Below, piece after piece: positions 9,521 to 18,471 of a stretch of DNA of 64,000 bases (positions are counted from its first letter, which is position 1; every line of letters starts with the position of its first letter). Both the position numbers and the translations under genes were made by a program. Origin of the DNA: CBDCUQ01 sp965222835 (GTDB taxonomy: Bacteria > Pseudomonadota > Alphaproteobacteria > Rhizobiales > Hyphomicrobiaceae); assembly GCA_965222835.1 (NCBI GenBank), contig CBDCUQ010000004.1:1426001-1490000 (forward strand), read 5' to 3'. The notes beneath the pieces were generated by a model. It saw only the letters and a program-made list of their open reading frames with translations, was not told the origin of the DNA and did no database searches.

Positions 9521-10198
9521 TCACTTTTTCTCTTCGAACGGCTTGACCGGATTGATGAGCTCGATCTTTTCGACATCCTTCGGCGGTTCAATCCGAATGT
9601 CTGATGGGAAGCTAATGTCTTCCCGATAGATCGGTTTGTCGAGGAAGCCTTCGCGTGCGTAGATGGCCCGCGCCGGCAGACCTGTTTCGGGATCGATGTA
9701 GACCATCCGCACGGCCTCGTTCTTCTTTGCCGTGCTTTCCATGCCGAAAACCTTCTTCTGCTCATTGATTCCCCGATAGGCACGTAGCTTCTTACCGTCG
9801 ATCGTTACGGCGCCAGCGCACTCAAAGGTTCCGACCTCGGCGGCTTTGGCGCCCGTTGATTCCTCGAAGAACGTGAGGACCTGGTCGGCGGCCTTGGGCG
9901 GCAGTTGGAACCAACCTTTTTCATCCTGCGTCCAGGCTTTGCTGCCAACCAAAATCGTTTGTACGGGCTTTGGATTGACGACCAACGACACTGTCTGGCG
10001 CATGCGATCCGGAAGCTGATACTCGAGCGTCATCTTCACAGGACCATTCTCGCTGATCATGCGCGTTTCCTTGCGCAGGAACTTTTGCTTGTTCTGAGCT
10101 TGGAACGCTTTTGCCACCTCTTTCGTGCAGTCTGCCAGAGCGGGGCCGGCAAAGGCCGCGCTTGAGAGGACAGCGACAGCCAAAACAGTACGGCGCAT
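9521..10198 (-). CDS. Exported LolA-like protein, paralogue A
   Basis: A 225-residue protein with a clear Sec signal peptide (MRRTVLAVAVLSSAAFAGPALA, cleaved before DCTKEV). The mature part looks all-beta, in the style of LolA/LolB-fold periplasmic proteins: TRMISENGPVKMTLEYQLPDRMRQTV, VGSKAWTQDEKGWFQLP, and VYIDPETGLPARAIY near the end. Two Cys (one just after the cleavage site and one in FECAG) could form a disulfide. It is a tandem paralogue of the gene at 10300-10926, which shares order, motifs and the Cys pair. The precise role is unknown. Periplasmic lipid or envelope handling is only a fold-based guess. Confidence 0.7.
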   Translation of the reverse strand: MRRTVLAVAVLSSAAFAGPALADCTKEVAKAFQAQNKQKFLRKETRMISENGPVKMTLEYQLPDRMRQTVSLVVNPKPVQTILVGSKAWTQDEKGWFQLPPKAADQVLTFFEESTGAKAAEVGTFECAGAVTIDGKKLRAYRGINEQKKVFGMESTAKKNEAVRMVYIDPETGLPARAIYAREGFLDKPIYREDISFPSDIRIEPPKDVEKIELINPVKPFEEKK

Positions 10199-10299
10199 TG
10201 TTTCTACTCCTGTTTGTTCACGTCCATGCCACGCGGGTTCATGGCGTCAGTTGAGCGATTGTCAAGCTAAAGAGAGGGTTTTTCGTGTCCCTTCGGTCC

Positions 10300-10926
10300 T
10301 CAGTGCCTATTCTGCATGACGGGTGCTCCCTCGGGGATCACGATTTCTATGTCGTCGGGATAGGTATAGGCTTCGCGGATTAGGTCGGGTTTGTCGCTGT
10401 CCAACTCTGCCACGATATTGAACGCAGGAAGTCCGGTCTTCGGATCTATGTAGATCGTTCGCGCCACGGTGGCGCCCGTACTCGTCTTTTCCGGCTCTGT
10501 CCGGTAGCCTTGGTAGTCTTCGCCCTCAAACTTCACCGATCCGAGGCAGTTGTACCGCGTTTTGATCTTGACGGGTTTGCCGAACATTTCCTTGAGGTGC
10601 GCCCTGCTCATGTTCGCGAACTGGGGTTGCATTTCCATCCAACCCTGATCCTCCTTGCTCCAGGCGCGGTTGCCGAAGCCGATGGTTTCAACAGGACGAT
10701 GCGCGGACTTTATCTCAAGCGTGCGGTGGACGAGAAGCGGCGGCTTGTAGTCGAAAGTATCGACGGGCCCGTCGGGTTCGGCCGGCAGCGTTTTCACGAC
10801 GCGGTAAGCCTTCGTCTGGCGCTGCTTATTGAATGCCGTCTCAACGTCATTCATACAATTTCCACCGGCTATAGCGGGGCCGGAGGCCGCCAGCGCGAGT
10901 GTGAGCCCGAACAGTCTTAGACTCAT
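10300..10926 (-). CDS. Exported LolA-like protein, paralogue B
   Basis: A 208-residue protein with a signal peptide (MSLRLFGLTLALAASGPAIA). It is the diverged sibling of the downstream gene. Matching landmarks are a Cys after the signal (GNCMNDVE), GFGNRAWSKEDQGWMEMQP, an internal RYNCLGSV Cys, and IYIDPKTGLPAF. The 101 bp between the two reading frames suggest one transcript, closed by the terminator at 9449-9484. Function is unrecognised. The shared ...W..DxGW... and IDPxTGLP motifs suggest the same ligand class in both copies. Confidence 0.7.
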   Translation of the reverse strand: MSLRLFGLTLALAASGPAIAGGNCMNDVETAFNKQRQTKAYRVVKTLPAEPDGPVDTFDYKPPLLVHRTLEIKSAHRPVETIGFGNRAWSKEDQGWMEMQPQFANMSRAHLKEMFGKPVKIKTRYNCLGSVKFEGEDYQGYRTEPEKTSTGATVARTIYIDPKTGLPAFNIVAELDSDKPDLIREAYTYPDDIEIVIPEGAPVMQNRH

Positions 10927-11168
10927 CGATCCTCCCTGAACTAAAGACGTTTTTCCGTTCTTATACGCGGACTTTGCCGCGGGGCGATCTTAAACTTCCG
11001 AAAGGTTTTACGCGGGCGCGCCGGGCCCGGATTTAACCTATGTTTCATGAGGTTAGCCGGACCCACGGGGCATCGCCACGGATATACGGAGGCCTCTGGT
11101 CCCACACCGCCAATCGGTCTATAGGAGGGGCGCCCTCATCTTCGGGGCTCTTCGCGCCCGAGCGGACA

Positions 11169-11243
11169 GCCGGCTTAGCACAGTGGTAGTGCACCTGATT
11201 TGTAATCAGGGGGTCGGGGGTTCAAATCCCTCAGCCGGCACCA
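11169..11243 (+). tRNA. tRNA-Thr (anticodon TGT), CCA encoded
   Basis: The cloverleaf is complete. Acceptor stem GCCGGCT pairs with AGCCGGC, the D-arm contains AGTGGTAG, the anticodon stem CCTGA/TCAGG holds loop TTTGTAA with anticodon TGT (reads ACA), and the T-arm contains GGTTCAAATCC. The discriminator is A at 11240, followed by a genomically encoded CCA. It stands immediately before the AT-rich polysaccharide region, a common insertion point for genomic islands. I found no copy of its 3' end at the far side of that region. Confidence 0.96.
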
Positions 11244-11250
11244 TTTTGTT

Positions 11251-11284
11251 GCGGGTCGCCGCCGGCCAACCCGACCCGCTTTTG
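11251..11284 (+). terminator. Terminator of the tRNA-Thr transcript
   Basis: GCGGGTCG (11251-11258) pairs with CGACCCGC (11272-11279) and is followed by TTTT. Its position 8 bp after the tRNA CCA fits intrinsic termination of the tRNA transcript. Confidence 0.75.
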
Positions 11285-11444
11285 GTTCATTGCGGGTCGC
11301 CTTGTTCCCGGGCCGTACCGGCCGGGGCCACTGCCAAAACATTCTGACTGGAGACCTGCAATCCCATCCAAATTTGGTGGAGCAGTAACGCTAGATGGGA
11401 AACGGACGACGCGTAACTGCATGTCCTCGAAAGAGCAGAGCCGT

Positions 11445-12110
11445 CTAAAATTCATATCCAAGATAGTCTATGTCGTCCTTATACAGTTCTCGAACAGTTT
11501 CTCGCATCTCGTCGTCGTAGACATCTCTGTAGCTTGCGCGTGGACCCCGGTCCAACAGATGCGGAAACTCGACTTTGATGGAAAGTCGATTGGAAATATC
11601 CTGGAATATGCGGGGAAGATCTTCGAACCGTCCAATATAGTCTACAGGCACATCACCACGAAAATTCTTTAAAATATGCATTTGACTTCGCAGAATGCGT
11701 TGACGGTGATATGTGCCGACAAATTTGCGGAAGCTTCCCCTTAGGTCGCTCTGGTCGATCTCGTATCCCCAAGCTCTCGAACGAGCGAAGAACAGCGAGT
11801 AGAGGCGATCCCAGGGATTCCTCACAATCGTAAATTTGAAGTACTCGTTATATTGCGCTCTGTTTACGGTGTTGGTGTTATTTGGGTTGACGTGTTGGCG
11901 CCTGTAGTTGTGCCAGGCGCGCATCTTAAGCTCTACTAAGTTCTCTTTGTTCAGAATTGCATGGTAAGTTAGTGGCTCGATCATGCGAATGGACCGATGG
12001 TCTTGATTGAGACGTTGACGCTTCTCAAAATGACCCAAGGCATATTCAATACTGGTACCCGCGGTTTTCGGAATATGCACAAAGATGCACTTGTGTTGAT
12101 GCGAGATCAT
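11445..12110 (-). CDS. Sulfotransferase (Sulfotransfer_2-like, carbohydrate type)
   Basis: A 221-residue PAPS-dependent sulfotransferase. The 5'-phosphosulfate-binding loop is HIPKTAGTS (residues 12-20) and the 3'-phosphate-binding motif is IVRNPWDRLYS (about 95-105). These are the signatures of heparan/chondroitin-type carbohydrate sulfotransferases. It has no signal peptide or membrane segment, so it would act in the cytoplasm on a lipid-linked or nucleotide-activated glycan before export. Codon use is AT-rich relative to the flanking housekeeping genes (one 60-base line, 11641-11700, counts 24 G+C). It is last in the minus-strand arm of the polysaccharide region. Confidence 0.85.
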   Translation of the reverse strand: MISHQHKCIFVHIPKTAGTSIEYALGHFEKRQRLNQDHRSIRMIEPLTYHAILNKENLVELKMRAWHNYRRQHVNPNNTNTVNRAQYNEYFKFTIVRNPWDRLYSLFFARSRAWGYEIDQSDLRGSFRKFVGTYHRQRILRSQMHILKNFRGDVPVDYIGRFEDLPRIFQDISNRLSIKVEFPHLLDRGPRASYRDVYDDEMRETVRELYKDDIDYLGYEF

Positions 12111-12396
12111 TGCCAGTTTTCTGAGAGGTTTGGCGTTGGGTAAGTCAGCATACCATCACGGCTGAACGTTAATTAGGCATACAGCGAAGCTGAATTCAAG
12201 CGTCATTGGGACGCGCGTGTTTCTAAGAAACATGTCGTAGTGTTGAGCAAATTTCCATCCAGATTCTAGGCGCGATAGAGGTTTCAGAAGCCGCGTGCAC
12301 ATAGGCCCAAGTCCACTGCGATACTCATAAAGATGCAAGACTGCCGCCGTCCCTTTAGCGCGGCAATTGACTGTGTGGGTCTCCGCGAGGATGAGA

Positions 12397-13965
12397 TCAG
12401 CCCATCTGCAAATCTCGCTCAATCTCGGCGACTCGATCCCTGCGTCGGCGCAAGTTCGGTGTATCCTTGGTCGCTTTTGACTGGCGGCTTGCTTGCAACT
12501 GCTCAATGTAGACCGGCCCGTAGAAGCTATGATACTGCCTGTCAAAAATATGGATCATGTTTGGAGGCAGTCTTTGAACGCGATGTTCACCGTCTGACCT
12601 CGCTTCGCTTTCTTGCACGATGTCTTTCAACACCCATTGGTCCCAATCTTGCGGCCGCCGCTCTTGCTCCGCGACCCACGCACTAAGAAGTTTCAGGGCA
12701 GGTGTGGTATCGTTGATCAGGATGGTTCCTGAGGCAAGTACGCCATTCCGCTCGATGTAAACGGCAACATCGCCATCATAGCCCTTGAGATAGGGCCAAG
12801 GACTTCGGTGAAATACGGCATCGACGTCGACGTAAAGCAGGGGGCCGCGCAGCTGCTTGCGCTTTTCGAGCAAGAAACGAGATTTGAGCGCACAATTGGC
12901 GACCCAATCGCCATTGGAGGGCATGACGGTAACGTCGAAGGGAACGTCAGTCCGCTTTAGAGATGCGATTAACCGGCGGGCCTCATGGGTGTAGACGTCG
13001 TCATCGGTATGAAATGCGATGACAGTACCAACGTCGCGACAATCCGGGATATCGTTGTCGTCTTCCTGGTCGCCATACCGATTGAGTACTTCATCGACTG
13101 GAGGATAGCCTAAGGCCCGCGCGGCTGTCTCAATTTCTGGGAAGAGATCCAATTGATGCAAGAGCCGTCCTCGGTTCTTTGGTTCTACCCACGGTGGACG
13201 GTCCTCCGCTTCAACGCGCCTCAAGCCATTAAGTGCCCACTGTAGCCTTTCCGGGACGTCCTTCGTATGAAACTCGGCAAAATCCTCGCTGAGATCTATG
13301 GCAAGCTCGTCGCTCAGAAACTGCCGAACCGCTTGAGGATCAGCTACCAGATTCTCGTACTTTAAGATCAAGCTTCCGGGATGGGAGTCCCTCAGCTCCT
13401 GAGATGCCTCAAAGATCTTTGACATTCCGGGGTTTGTGAAACTCTTGGTGCCCTTGCGCCTGTCGATAAAAAATTGATAGTCCCAGCTTTGAAAGCATTG
13501 GTGAGGGATCGACCGATGCCTCGAACACAGTAGACTGCGCGGGTCACGCACCTGAATGATAAATTTGAGGATCCGTGTCGGATCCAGTTTCTCGCTTATG
13601 GAGTCGGCAAGTAGGATGTCCAATGGCCTCTTTGTAATGATGTTCGCCGCATGAACGTTCTGAGTTCTTAGTGCGCCCAATTCGCGGGCGGGCATAACAG
13701 TTCCTTCCGGAGCCGCCGCCCGCAGCATGTTGTAAAGTAGCGTTGTACCACTGCGGGAAAAGCCACAGATAATCGTGTGGTGTTGCTTTCGGCCAGAAAT
13801 CCGGTTCTGAATGCGTTGATACCCGGCGTGGATCTCGTCCGAGAAATCTTGCGTGCGCTCGGCAGTCCTTAGCGTGAGTTGCTTTAGACGCCGGCCCACG
13901 CGGGTCGATTGTAGGCGAGGGGCAAAGCGCGCCGTCGTCGCTGCAAGGTGGGCTCTAAATCTCAT
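12397..13965 (-). CDS. Sulfotransferase-glycosyltransferase fusion protein
   Basis: A two-domain 522-residue protein. Residues about 60-300 form a sulfotransferase: P-loop-like PAPS motif GFSRSGTT (68-75) and 3'-phosphate motif IIQVRDPRSLLCSRHRS (136-152). Residues about 310-500 look like a nucleotide-diphospho-sugar transferase: VGTVIAFHTDDDVYTHEARRL opens the domain, LLYVDVDAVFHR (around 376-387) gives the DxD metal motif, and SGTILINDT follows. A single protein that both adds a sugar and sulfates a glycan is the simplest reading. The gene overlaps the end of the upstream polysialyltransferase-like gene by 11 bp, so they are coupled. The downstream 286 bp to the next gene contain nothing I can call. 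Confidence 0.72.
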   Translation of the reverse strand: MRFRAHLAATTARFAPRLQSTRVGRRLKQLTLRTAERTQDFSDEIHAGYQRIQNRISGRKQHHTIICGFSRSGTTLLYNMLRAAAPEGTVMPARELGALRTQNVHAANIITKRPLDILLADSISEKLDPTRILKFIIQVRDPRSLLCSRHRSIPHQCFQSWDYQFFIDRRKGTKSFTNPGMSKIFEASQELRDSHPGSLILKYENLVADPQAVRQFLSDELAIDLSEDFAEFHTKDVPERLQWALNGLRRVEAEDRPPWVEPKNRGRLLHQLDLFPEIETAARALGYPPVDEVLNRYGDQEDDNDIPDCRDVGTVIAFHTDDDVYTHEARRLIASLKRTDVPFDVTVMPSNGDWVANCALKSRFLLEKRKQLRGPLLYVDVDAVFHRSPWPYLKGYDGDVAVYIERNGVLASGTILINDTTPALKLLSAWVAEQERRPQDWDQWVLKDIVQESEARSDGEHRVQRLPPNMIHIFDRQYHSFYGPVYIEQLQASRQSKATKDTPNLRRRRDRVAEIERDLQMG

Positions 13966-14983
13966 CGCTGTACTGGCCGGAATTCGAACTCGAGGCGAGC
14001 ACGTCGTGCAGGGTGGCGATCAACGTCTGCTGCCTCGGTTTCAAGATCTTTGTGTGGCGTAGTTCGGGCAGCATCGTATCGAATGCAACGCCATAGATCT
14101 TGTTACAGAATAGCGCAGCGGACGAATAGAATGTACTGACTTCTTGGCACTCCATTTCCGGAAACGATAGTTCCATCATGGCTGTATCGGCGGGCAAGAT
14201 CTCGTACGACAGCTTTCTGCGCGTCAGTTCTCGCGTGAGTGCTTCCGTCGTACGCCCGCACGGTCTTGGGTGCAGTTTTATGCAGTAATGCATGGGCTCT
14301 CTTCGGTCGAGGAAATTGGAAATGCACGTCTTCAGGATGTCCTCGGTAACTGTGCCCGTGTCAAGAATGCATTGCATAGAGAATAAGGTGCGGCGCAATC
14401 CTTTTCCCTCCCCGGCTGCGGCCCTTGACCGGGTCTGCAGGAGTTCCCGCTCTGGGTATGAATAAGCAGGCACGCGCGGGTGGGCGCCTTTCCGCCTCAA
14501 GTAGCTCAGCACTTCATCGCGGAAGAGAAGCACATAGCCACTGTACCAGGTTGGTCCCATGCCTAGGCACGTCTTGAGATAGGCCTCCAATTCAACCGTG
14601 CCATGTTGGGCCACATATCGGGGCACCCTCCAGGGCAAGCGAAGCGAAACCGGCTTCACGACATGCTCCAGCGATAGAGTCTGCACCAAGGCATACGAGT
14701 GCCTTGCTGCACCCAGAAATGGATCGCCGGCCGGTGCGTTCAGATTCGCATCCAGCCTCCGTAGATTCTCGCCGATCGGCGCCAAAGCGCGCATTACGTC
14801 GGCTCGATGGGCTGGGTTGTCGTCGAAAACATAGTTGAATCGCTGCAATCCGGCACTTTCCCAAAGTGCCCGCATCAAGAGCGCCGATACGCCGTTCTTG
14901 GGAGTAAAAACCGTGTTCTCCGGTAGCTTGTCTGCCAAGTACTGTCCGGGCCCGCCTCGAGGTGTTGTGACGAGGCGAGCCAT
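13955..14983 (-). CDS. Polysialyltransferase/GT52-like glycosyltransferase (putative)
   Basis: About 342 residues from the ATG at 14983. A TTG at 15013 that overlaps the TGA of the ABC gene would make it 352, and the longest open frame reaches 15115 but intrudes on the ABC gene. The C-terminal half shows CIKLHPRPCGRT (an HP motif) and VSTFYSSAALFCNK (a Ser-rich motif), the pair that marks GT-B sialyl- and polysialyltransferases (POLYST/GT52). YVAQHGTVELEAYLKTCLG lies mid-protein. Presence of a CMP-nonulosonate synthetase and a NeuB-type synthase 8-10 kb away supports transfer of a sialic-acid-like sugar. The family call is motif-based and the donor is inferred. Confidence 0.6.
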   Translation of the reverse strand: MARLVTTPRGGPGQYLADKLPENTVFTPKNGVSALLMRALWESAGLQRFNYVFDDNPAHRADVMRALAPIGENLRRLDANLNAPAGDPFLGAARHSYALVQTLSLEHVVKPVSLRLPWRVPRYVAQHGTVELEAYLKTCLGMGPTWYSGYVLLFRDEVLSYLRRKGAHPRVPAYSYPERELLQTRSRAAAGEGKGLRRTLFSMQCILDTGTVTEDILKTCISNFLDRREPMHYCIKLHPRPCGRTTEALTRELTRRKLSYEILPADTAMMELSFPEMECQEVSTFYSSAALFCNKIYGVAFDTMLPELRHTKILKPRQQTLIATLHDVLASSSNSGQYSDEI

Positions 14984-15009
14984 GGCGGACAGTTTGTTAG
15001 CTACGGCTT

Positions 15010-16809
15010 TCAATTTGTGGCCATCGTGCGGAATTCCTCGCACTCGGTTATCAGCCTTTGATAGTCTCCCCGAGCGCGAACCCTGCCAGCCTCCATCACG
15101 AAGATTTCGTCGCAATGCTGTACGGTCGTCAGTCGATGTGCGACCAGGATGATGGTCTTTTGGCCGCTGAGAACACGGACAGAATGCATTACTGCTCGCT
15201 CAGTAATGTTGTCTAAAGCGCTCGTTGCCTCGTCAAAAATGAGGACATCGGGCTGATGATACAGCGCACGAGCGATTCCTATTCGCTGCCGCTGTCCGCC
15301 GGATAGGCGTACGCCCCGCTCTCCGATCGGTGTTTGGTATCCCTTGGGCAGGTCGCCACTGACAAATCCGTGCAGCTCGGCCATTTGGGCCGCCTTCTCT
15401 ACGGCAGCCATATCAATTGCTTCTTCTGAAGTCCCGTAGGCAATGTTGGCGGCAACAGTATCATCAGTGAGGAAGATATGCTGGGGCACATATCCAACAG
15501 TCTTGTGCCATGAGCCTAGCGTTTCCGGGGTCAGCAAAATGTCGTCGATCGAGATTGAGCCGCCGGTCGGGTTCAGAAGGCCCAGTATCACATCCGTCAG
15601 TGTTGTCTTGCCCGCTCCTGAGCTGCCTACAATGCCAATTGTACTATTGGCGGGAATGACCAGAGATATCCGATCAAGCACCGGACGTTCGGTATTCGGA
15701 AACGAAAACGATACGTCCTTAAGCTCTATCCGGCTGTTCAGTGGCAGCCTCTTAAACGATTGGCGCGGATTTTGTGCCTGATGGCCGTCACGTTCTGCCG
15801 CCAAGAATTCTGCGTGGATGGAGTCCAAAACGGGCTTCGCTGCTCCAATCTGAGCGATACACGCATAGACCTTTTGAAGCGCCGGTAGCAGCCGGTAGCT
15901 CGCAAAAGCGAACAGAGCAATTAGGGGAAGTATTTGCGATAGATCTGCATAGTAGGCGAGCAAGATAAGAGTGATGCCGATCAGTGCACAGAATGCAAAG
16001 GCTTCCAGCGCAAGGCCTGGAATCATCGACATGAGCGTGGTGCTGGTCTGCCTTCTGGCCAATCGTTGTGCGGGTCCGGAAAACTTTTGTACAAAGTAGT
16101 TTTCCAATCCGCCGATCTTCAGCTCCCTCAATCCACCAAAGGCTTCTTGTGTCGCCTGAAACCGTTCTCGAGAGGCTACAAACCGGTCGCGGCCTGCCAC
16201 AACAATTCGTTTGCGAATGAACCAGTAAATGGCGCCATACGCCGCCGAAAACACCAGGGCAGCGACGATGCCAATAGCGGGGTCTGCCCACAATACAAGC
16301 AAGATTAAGGACACCGCCAACAGGGCGTTGGAGATCAACTGCATAGCAGGAAGCAAAATCTTCTTGGTCAATGTCTGCGATTCAATCAGGACGTTTTTGC
16401 TGAGATCCGCCGTGTGATGGCGCAGATACCAGACGTAGGGCTTGTTCAGATAGATTTCTAAGAGCCTTCTGCTGATTTCGTAGCCACGATTGAGGGTAAA
16501 ACGGAGTGTGGTCCACATCGTCAAAATCTTGAGCGCCGAGCTGGCGACGACTACGAGCAAAACGCATACGCCGAGGAAAATAAGAAAGTCCTGCTCATTG
16601 TCGAATGCCGTAAACTCATAAAGCGCCGATATGAACGTGCTCGTATGAATGACTTGCGGGTCCGCCAATACCGCCATGAACGGCATGATCGAGGCGACTC
16701 CGGCTGCCTCGAACAAAGCCGTTCCAGAAATGAGGACGCAAAGCAGCGCGGCACGCCGCCTGGACCTCGCGTTGAGCAACTCATAGATCTTTCTGTAGAT
16801 GTGCAACAT
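15010..16809 (-). CDS. ABC transporter, fused permease-ATPase, PglK/MsbA-type glycan flippase
   Basis: A 599-residue half-transporter. Residues 1-330 carry about six membrane helices. The segment RGYEISRRLLEIYLNKPYVWYL followed by TADLSKNVL is typical of the PglK (WlaB) lipid-linked oligosaccharide flippase branch. The C-terminal ATPase has Walker A GSSGAGKTT, signature LSGGQRQRIGIARAL, Walker B VLIFDEATSALD and the H-loop VAHRL. Being first in a minus-strand unit with a polysialyltransferase-like gene and two sulfotransferase genes, it probably flips the lipid-linked glycan to the periplasm. The ATG at 16809 begins MLHIYRKIYELL, as in relatives. Confidence 0.85.
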   Translation of the reverse strand: MLHIYRKIYELLNARSRRRAALLCVLISGTALFEAAGVASIMPFMAVLADPQVIHTSTFISALYEFTAFDNEQDFLIFLGVCVLLVVVASSALKILTMWTTLRFTLNRGYEISRRLLEIYLNKPYVWYLRHHTADLSKNVLIESQTLTKKILLPAMQLISNALLAVSLILLVLWADPAIGIVAALVFSAAYGAIYWFIRKRIVVAGRDRFVASRERFQATQEAFGGLRELKIGGLENYFVQKFSGPAQRLARRQTSTTLMSMIPGLALEAFAFCALIGITLILLAYYADLSQILPLIALFAFASYRLLPALQKVYACIAQIGAAKPVLDSIHAEFLAAERDGHQAQNPRQSFKRLPLNSRIELKDVSFSFPNTERPVLDRISLVIPANSTIGIVGSSGAGKTTLTDVILGLLNPTGGSISIDDILLTPETLGSWHKTVGYVPQHIFLTDDTVAANIAYGTSEEAIDMAAVEKAAQMAELHGFVSGDLPKGYQTPIGERGVRLSGGQRQRIGIARALYHQPDVLIFDEATSALDNITERAVMHSVRVLSGQKTIILVAHRLTTVQHCDEIFVMEAGRVRARGDYQRLITECEEFRTMATN

Positions 16810-17396
16810 TGGTTGAAGATTAGTTTTCGCGGTACCTGATCTTGAGGCCGAAGGTTTGGAGCGCCGATACGAACCAGATATGACAGCACTTGGTGCTCGA
16901 TATGGCGGCGCCTTGTGAATTAAGGCCGGGAAGCTTGGTCTAGCATAGCAGCGGCCCCTATAGTTAACTCCGATCGCGGAAGCAATCCGACCACGAAGGA
17001 CTTAGCGTATCACGATCCGGAACAAGGCGAGAAGGCTCTCACCCCGGCCAAACTAACGGACACGGAGAAATGGGAACGGCGGATTCGATCTGGCGACCGG
17101 GGGCCCTGACCAATCTCACCATTTTGGTCCAGATTGACCGTTCATTCAAAGCGCCGCTTAAGACTAGGGGCTGTGCCCCTGGGCTGAGCCCCTATTTACG
17201 TCCATTCGAATACTCGGTTTTGGTCCCAAAGGTCCAGATCCTCACGGCAAGCGCTACGCGTTGGGGTGACGCGCAAGAGCGACACCGCGGTTTCGAATCG
17301 GTGAGATAGACTGCCGTTGTTGTCGCTTATGCCGCGTCCACCAGTCTGGAAATTCTTTGGAATTGGCCGTAGTGTGCGCTCGTTCACGTCGCCAGG
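16810..17396. other. Gene-free divergent intergenic region with nested hairpins
   Basis: No convincing gene lies between the ABC transporter (minus) and the FGE-like gene (plus). The only structure I see is a nested palindrome at 17166-17193: AGGGGC pairs with GCCCCT over a 3-base loop (17166-17180), and AGGGGCT can alternatively pair with AGCCCCT (17187-17193). Promoters for both divergent genes must lie here, but no clear -35/-10 boxes stand out. Confidence 0.5.
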
Positions 17397-18245
17397 ATGA
17401 GGGAAAGTACCTTGGAGATTGGAAGCGGTTGGATCAAGCCATACTTCTTGGGCATCGCCACGTGCATCGGTCTTTACGGCCTGTCGGCTCTGATCTCAAA
17501 TTATTCCGACGTTGTCGATTTTCTGACCCCGCTCCCGCCGTTCGCCGAACCCGAGATGGTCGTTATACCTGCTGGCGAATTCATGATGGGATCGGATGAT
17601 GGAGAGGAGAACGAACAACCGGTCCACAAAGTGAAAATTGCTCAACCCTTTGAGCTGGGCAAATATGAGGTGACGTTCGACGAATGGGACATTTGCTACA
17701 ATGAGGGTGGGTGCCCGTCCAAATTGTCCTCGAAAGGTTGGGGGCGAAGAAGTCGCCCGGCGATACATGTTTCTTGGCGCGACGCCAAACAGTACGTTCA
17801 ATGGCTTTCGAAAAAGACCGGAAAGGACTACCGGTTACCGACCGAAGCTGAGTGGGAGTACGCGGCGCGAGCGGGCAATCCAGGCCGATGGTTCTTCGGC
17901 AATGATGTCAGTAAGCTTGGAGAGTATGCCTGGTTTATTGAGAACTCGGGTCGAAAAACGCATCCCGTGGGTATGAAGAAACCCAATCCATTTGGCCTAT
18001 ACGATATCTACGGAAACGTTATCGAATGGGTGGAAGACTGTTACGATTATACTGAGTACGCATATCAGAACGCACCCAGCGATGGCACGGCATACAAATC
18101 CGGAAGATGCCGTTATCGCATTCGCCGCGGGGGGGACTGGAGTACCGGTCCCGACGTGGTTCGCTCGGCACGCCGGAAAACGGGCTCAACGAATTTTCGG
18201 AAGTATTATGTCGGGTTTCGTGTCGCGCGGACGCTGACACCCTGA
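17397..18245 (+). CDS. FGE-sulfatase (SUMF1-like) domain protein, membrane-anchored, lacking catalytic cysteines
   Basis: A 282-residue protein with one N-terminal membrane segment (YFLGIATCIGLYGLSALI, about 16-33) and a formylglycine-generating-enzyme-type domain from about residue 52: VVIPAGEFMMGSDDGEENEQPVHKV, YEVTFDEWD, PAIHVSWRDAKQYVQWLS, YRLPTEAEWEYAARAG, GLYDIYGNVIEWVEDCYD and RRGGDWSTGPDVVRSARR. True FGE enzymes have two catalytic Cys in the segment after RGGS. Here it reads GGDWSTGPDVV without Cys. So this is likely a non-enzymatic or differently acting periplasmic member, perhaps binding the glycan. No sulfatase gene is visible. Confidence 0.82.
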   Translation: MRESTLEIGSGWIKPYFLGIATCIGLYGLSALISNYSDVVDFLTPLPPFAEPEMVVIPAGEFMMGSDDGEENEQPVHKVKIAQPFELGKYEVTFDEWDICYNEGGCPSKLSSKGWGRRSRPAIHVSWRDAKQYVQWLSKKTGKDYRLPTEAEWEYAARAGNPGRWFFGNDVSKLGEYAWFIENSGRKTHPVGMKKPNPFGLYDIYGNVIEWVEDCYDYTEYAYQNAPSDGTAYKSGRCRYRIRRGGDWSTGPDVVRSARRKTGSTNFRKYYVGFRVARTLTP

Positions 18246-18471
18246 TTTCGATCATCGATGTACACAACGCGATGACCTGTTGAACTTGGCCCCATTTCTC
18301 CACCAGGGTCAGACGGTGCTCCTCTGGAGCAGTTCGGAGCAGGTCCGTTTATGCCATGATGGATGAGGTCCGCTGGTCGGGGCGTGTGCAGGTCAAGGGT
18401 CCGTGAGCTTGAAGACCCTGCTTCTCTTCCATGCGTGACCATCACCTGGCCAAGATCATCCAGCCCGAAGA

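Noticed and set aside
12156..12545. 129-codon minus-strand ORF overlapping the end of the sulfotransferase-glycosyltransferase fusion
   Set aside because: Its first 50 codons overlap the fusion gene in another frame, there is no motif or ribosome site, and the rest lies in an AT-rich gap.
17070..17309. 79-codon plus-strand ORF upstream of the FGE-like gene
   Set aside because: It runs through the nested hairpin, lacks a ribosome site and has no recognisable content.
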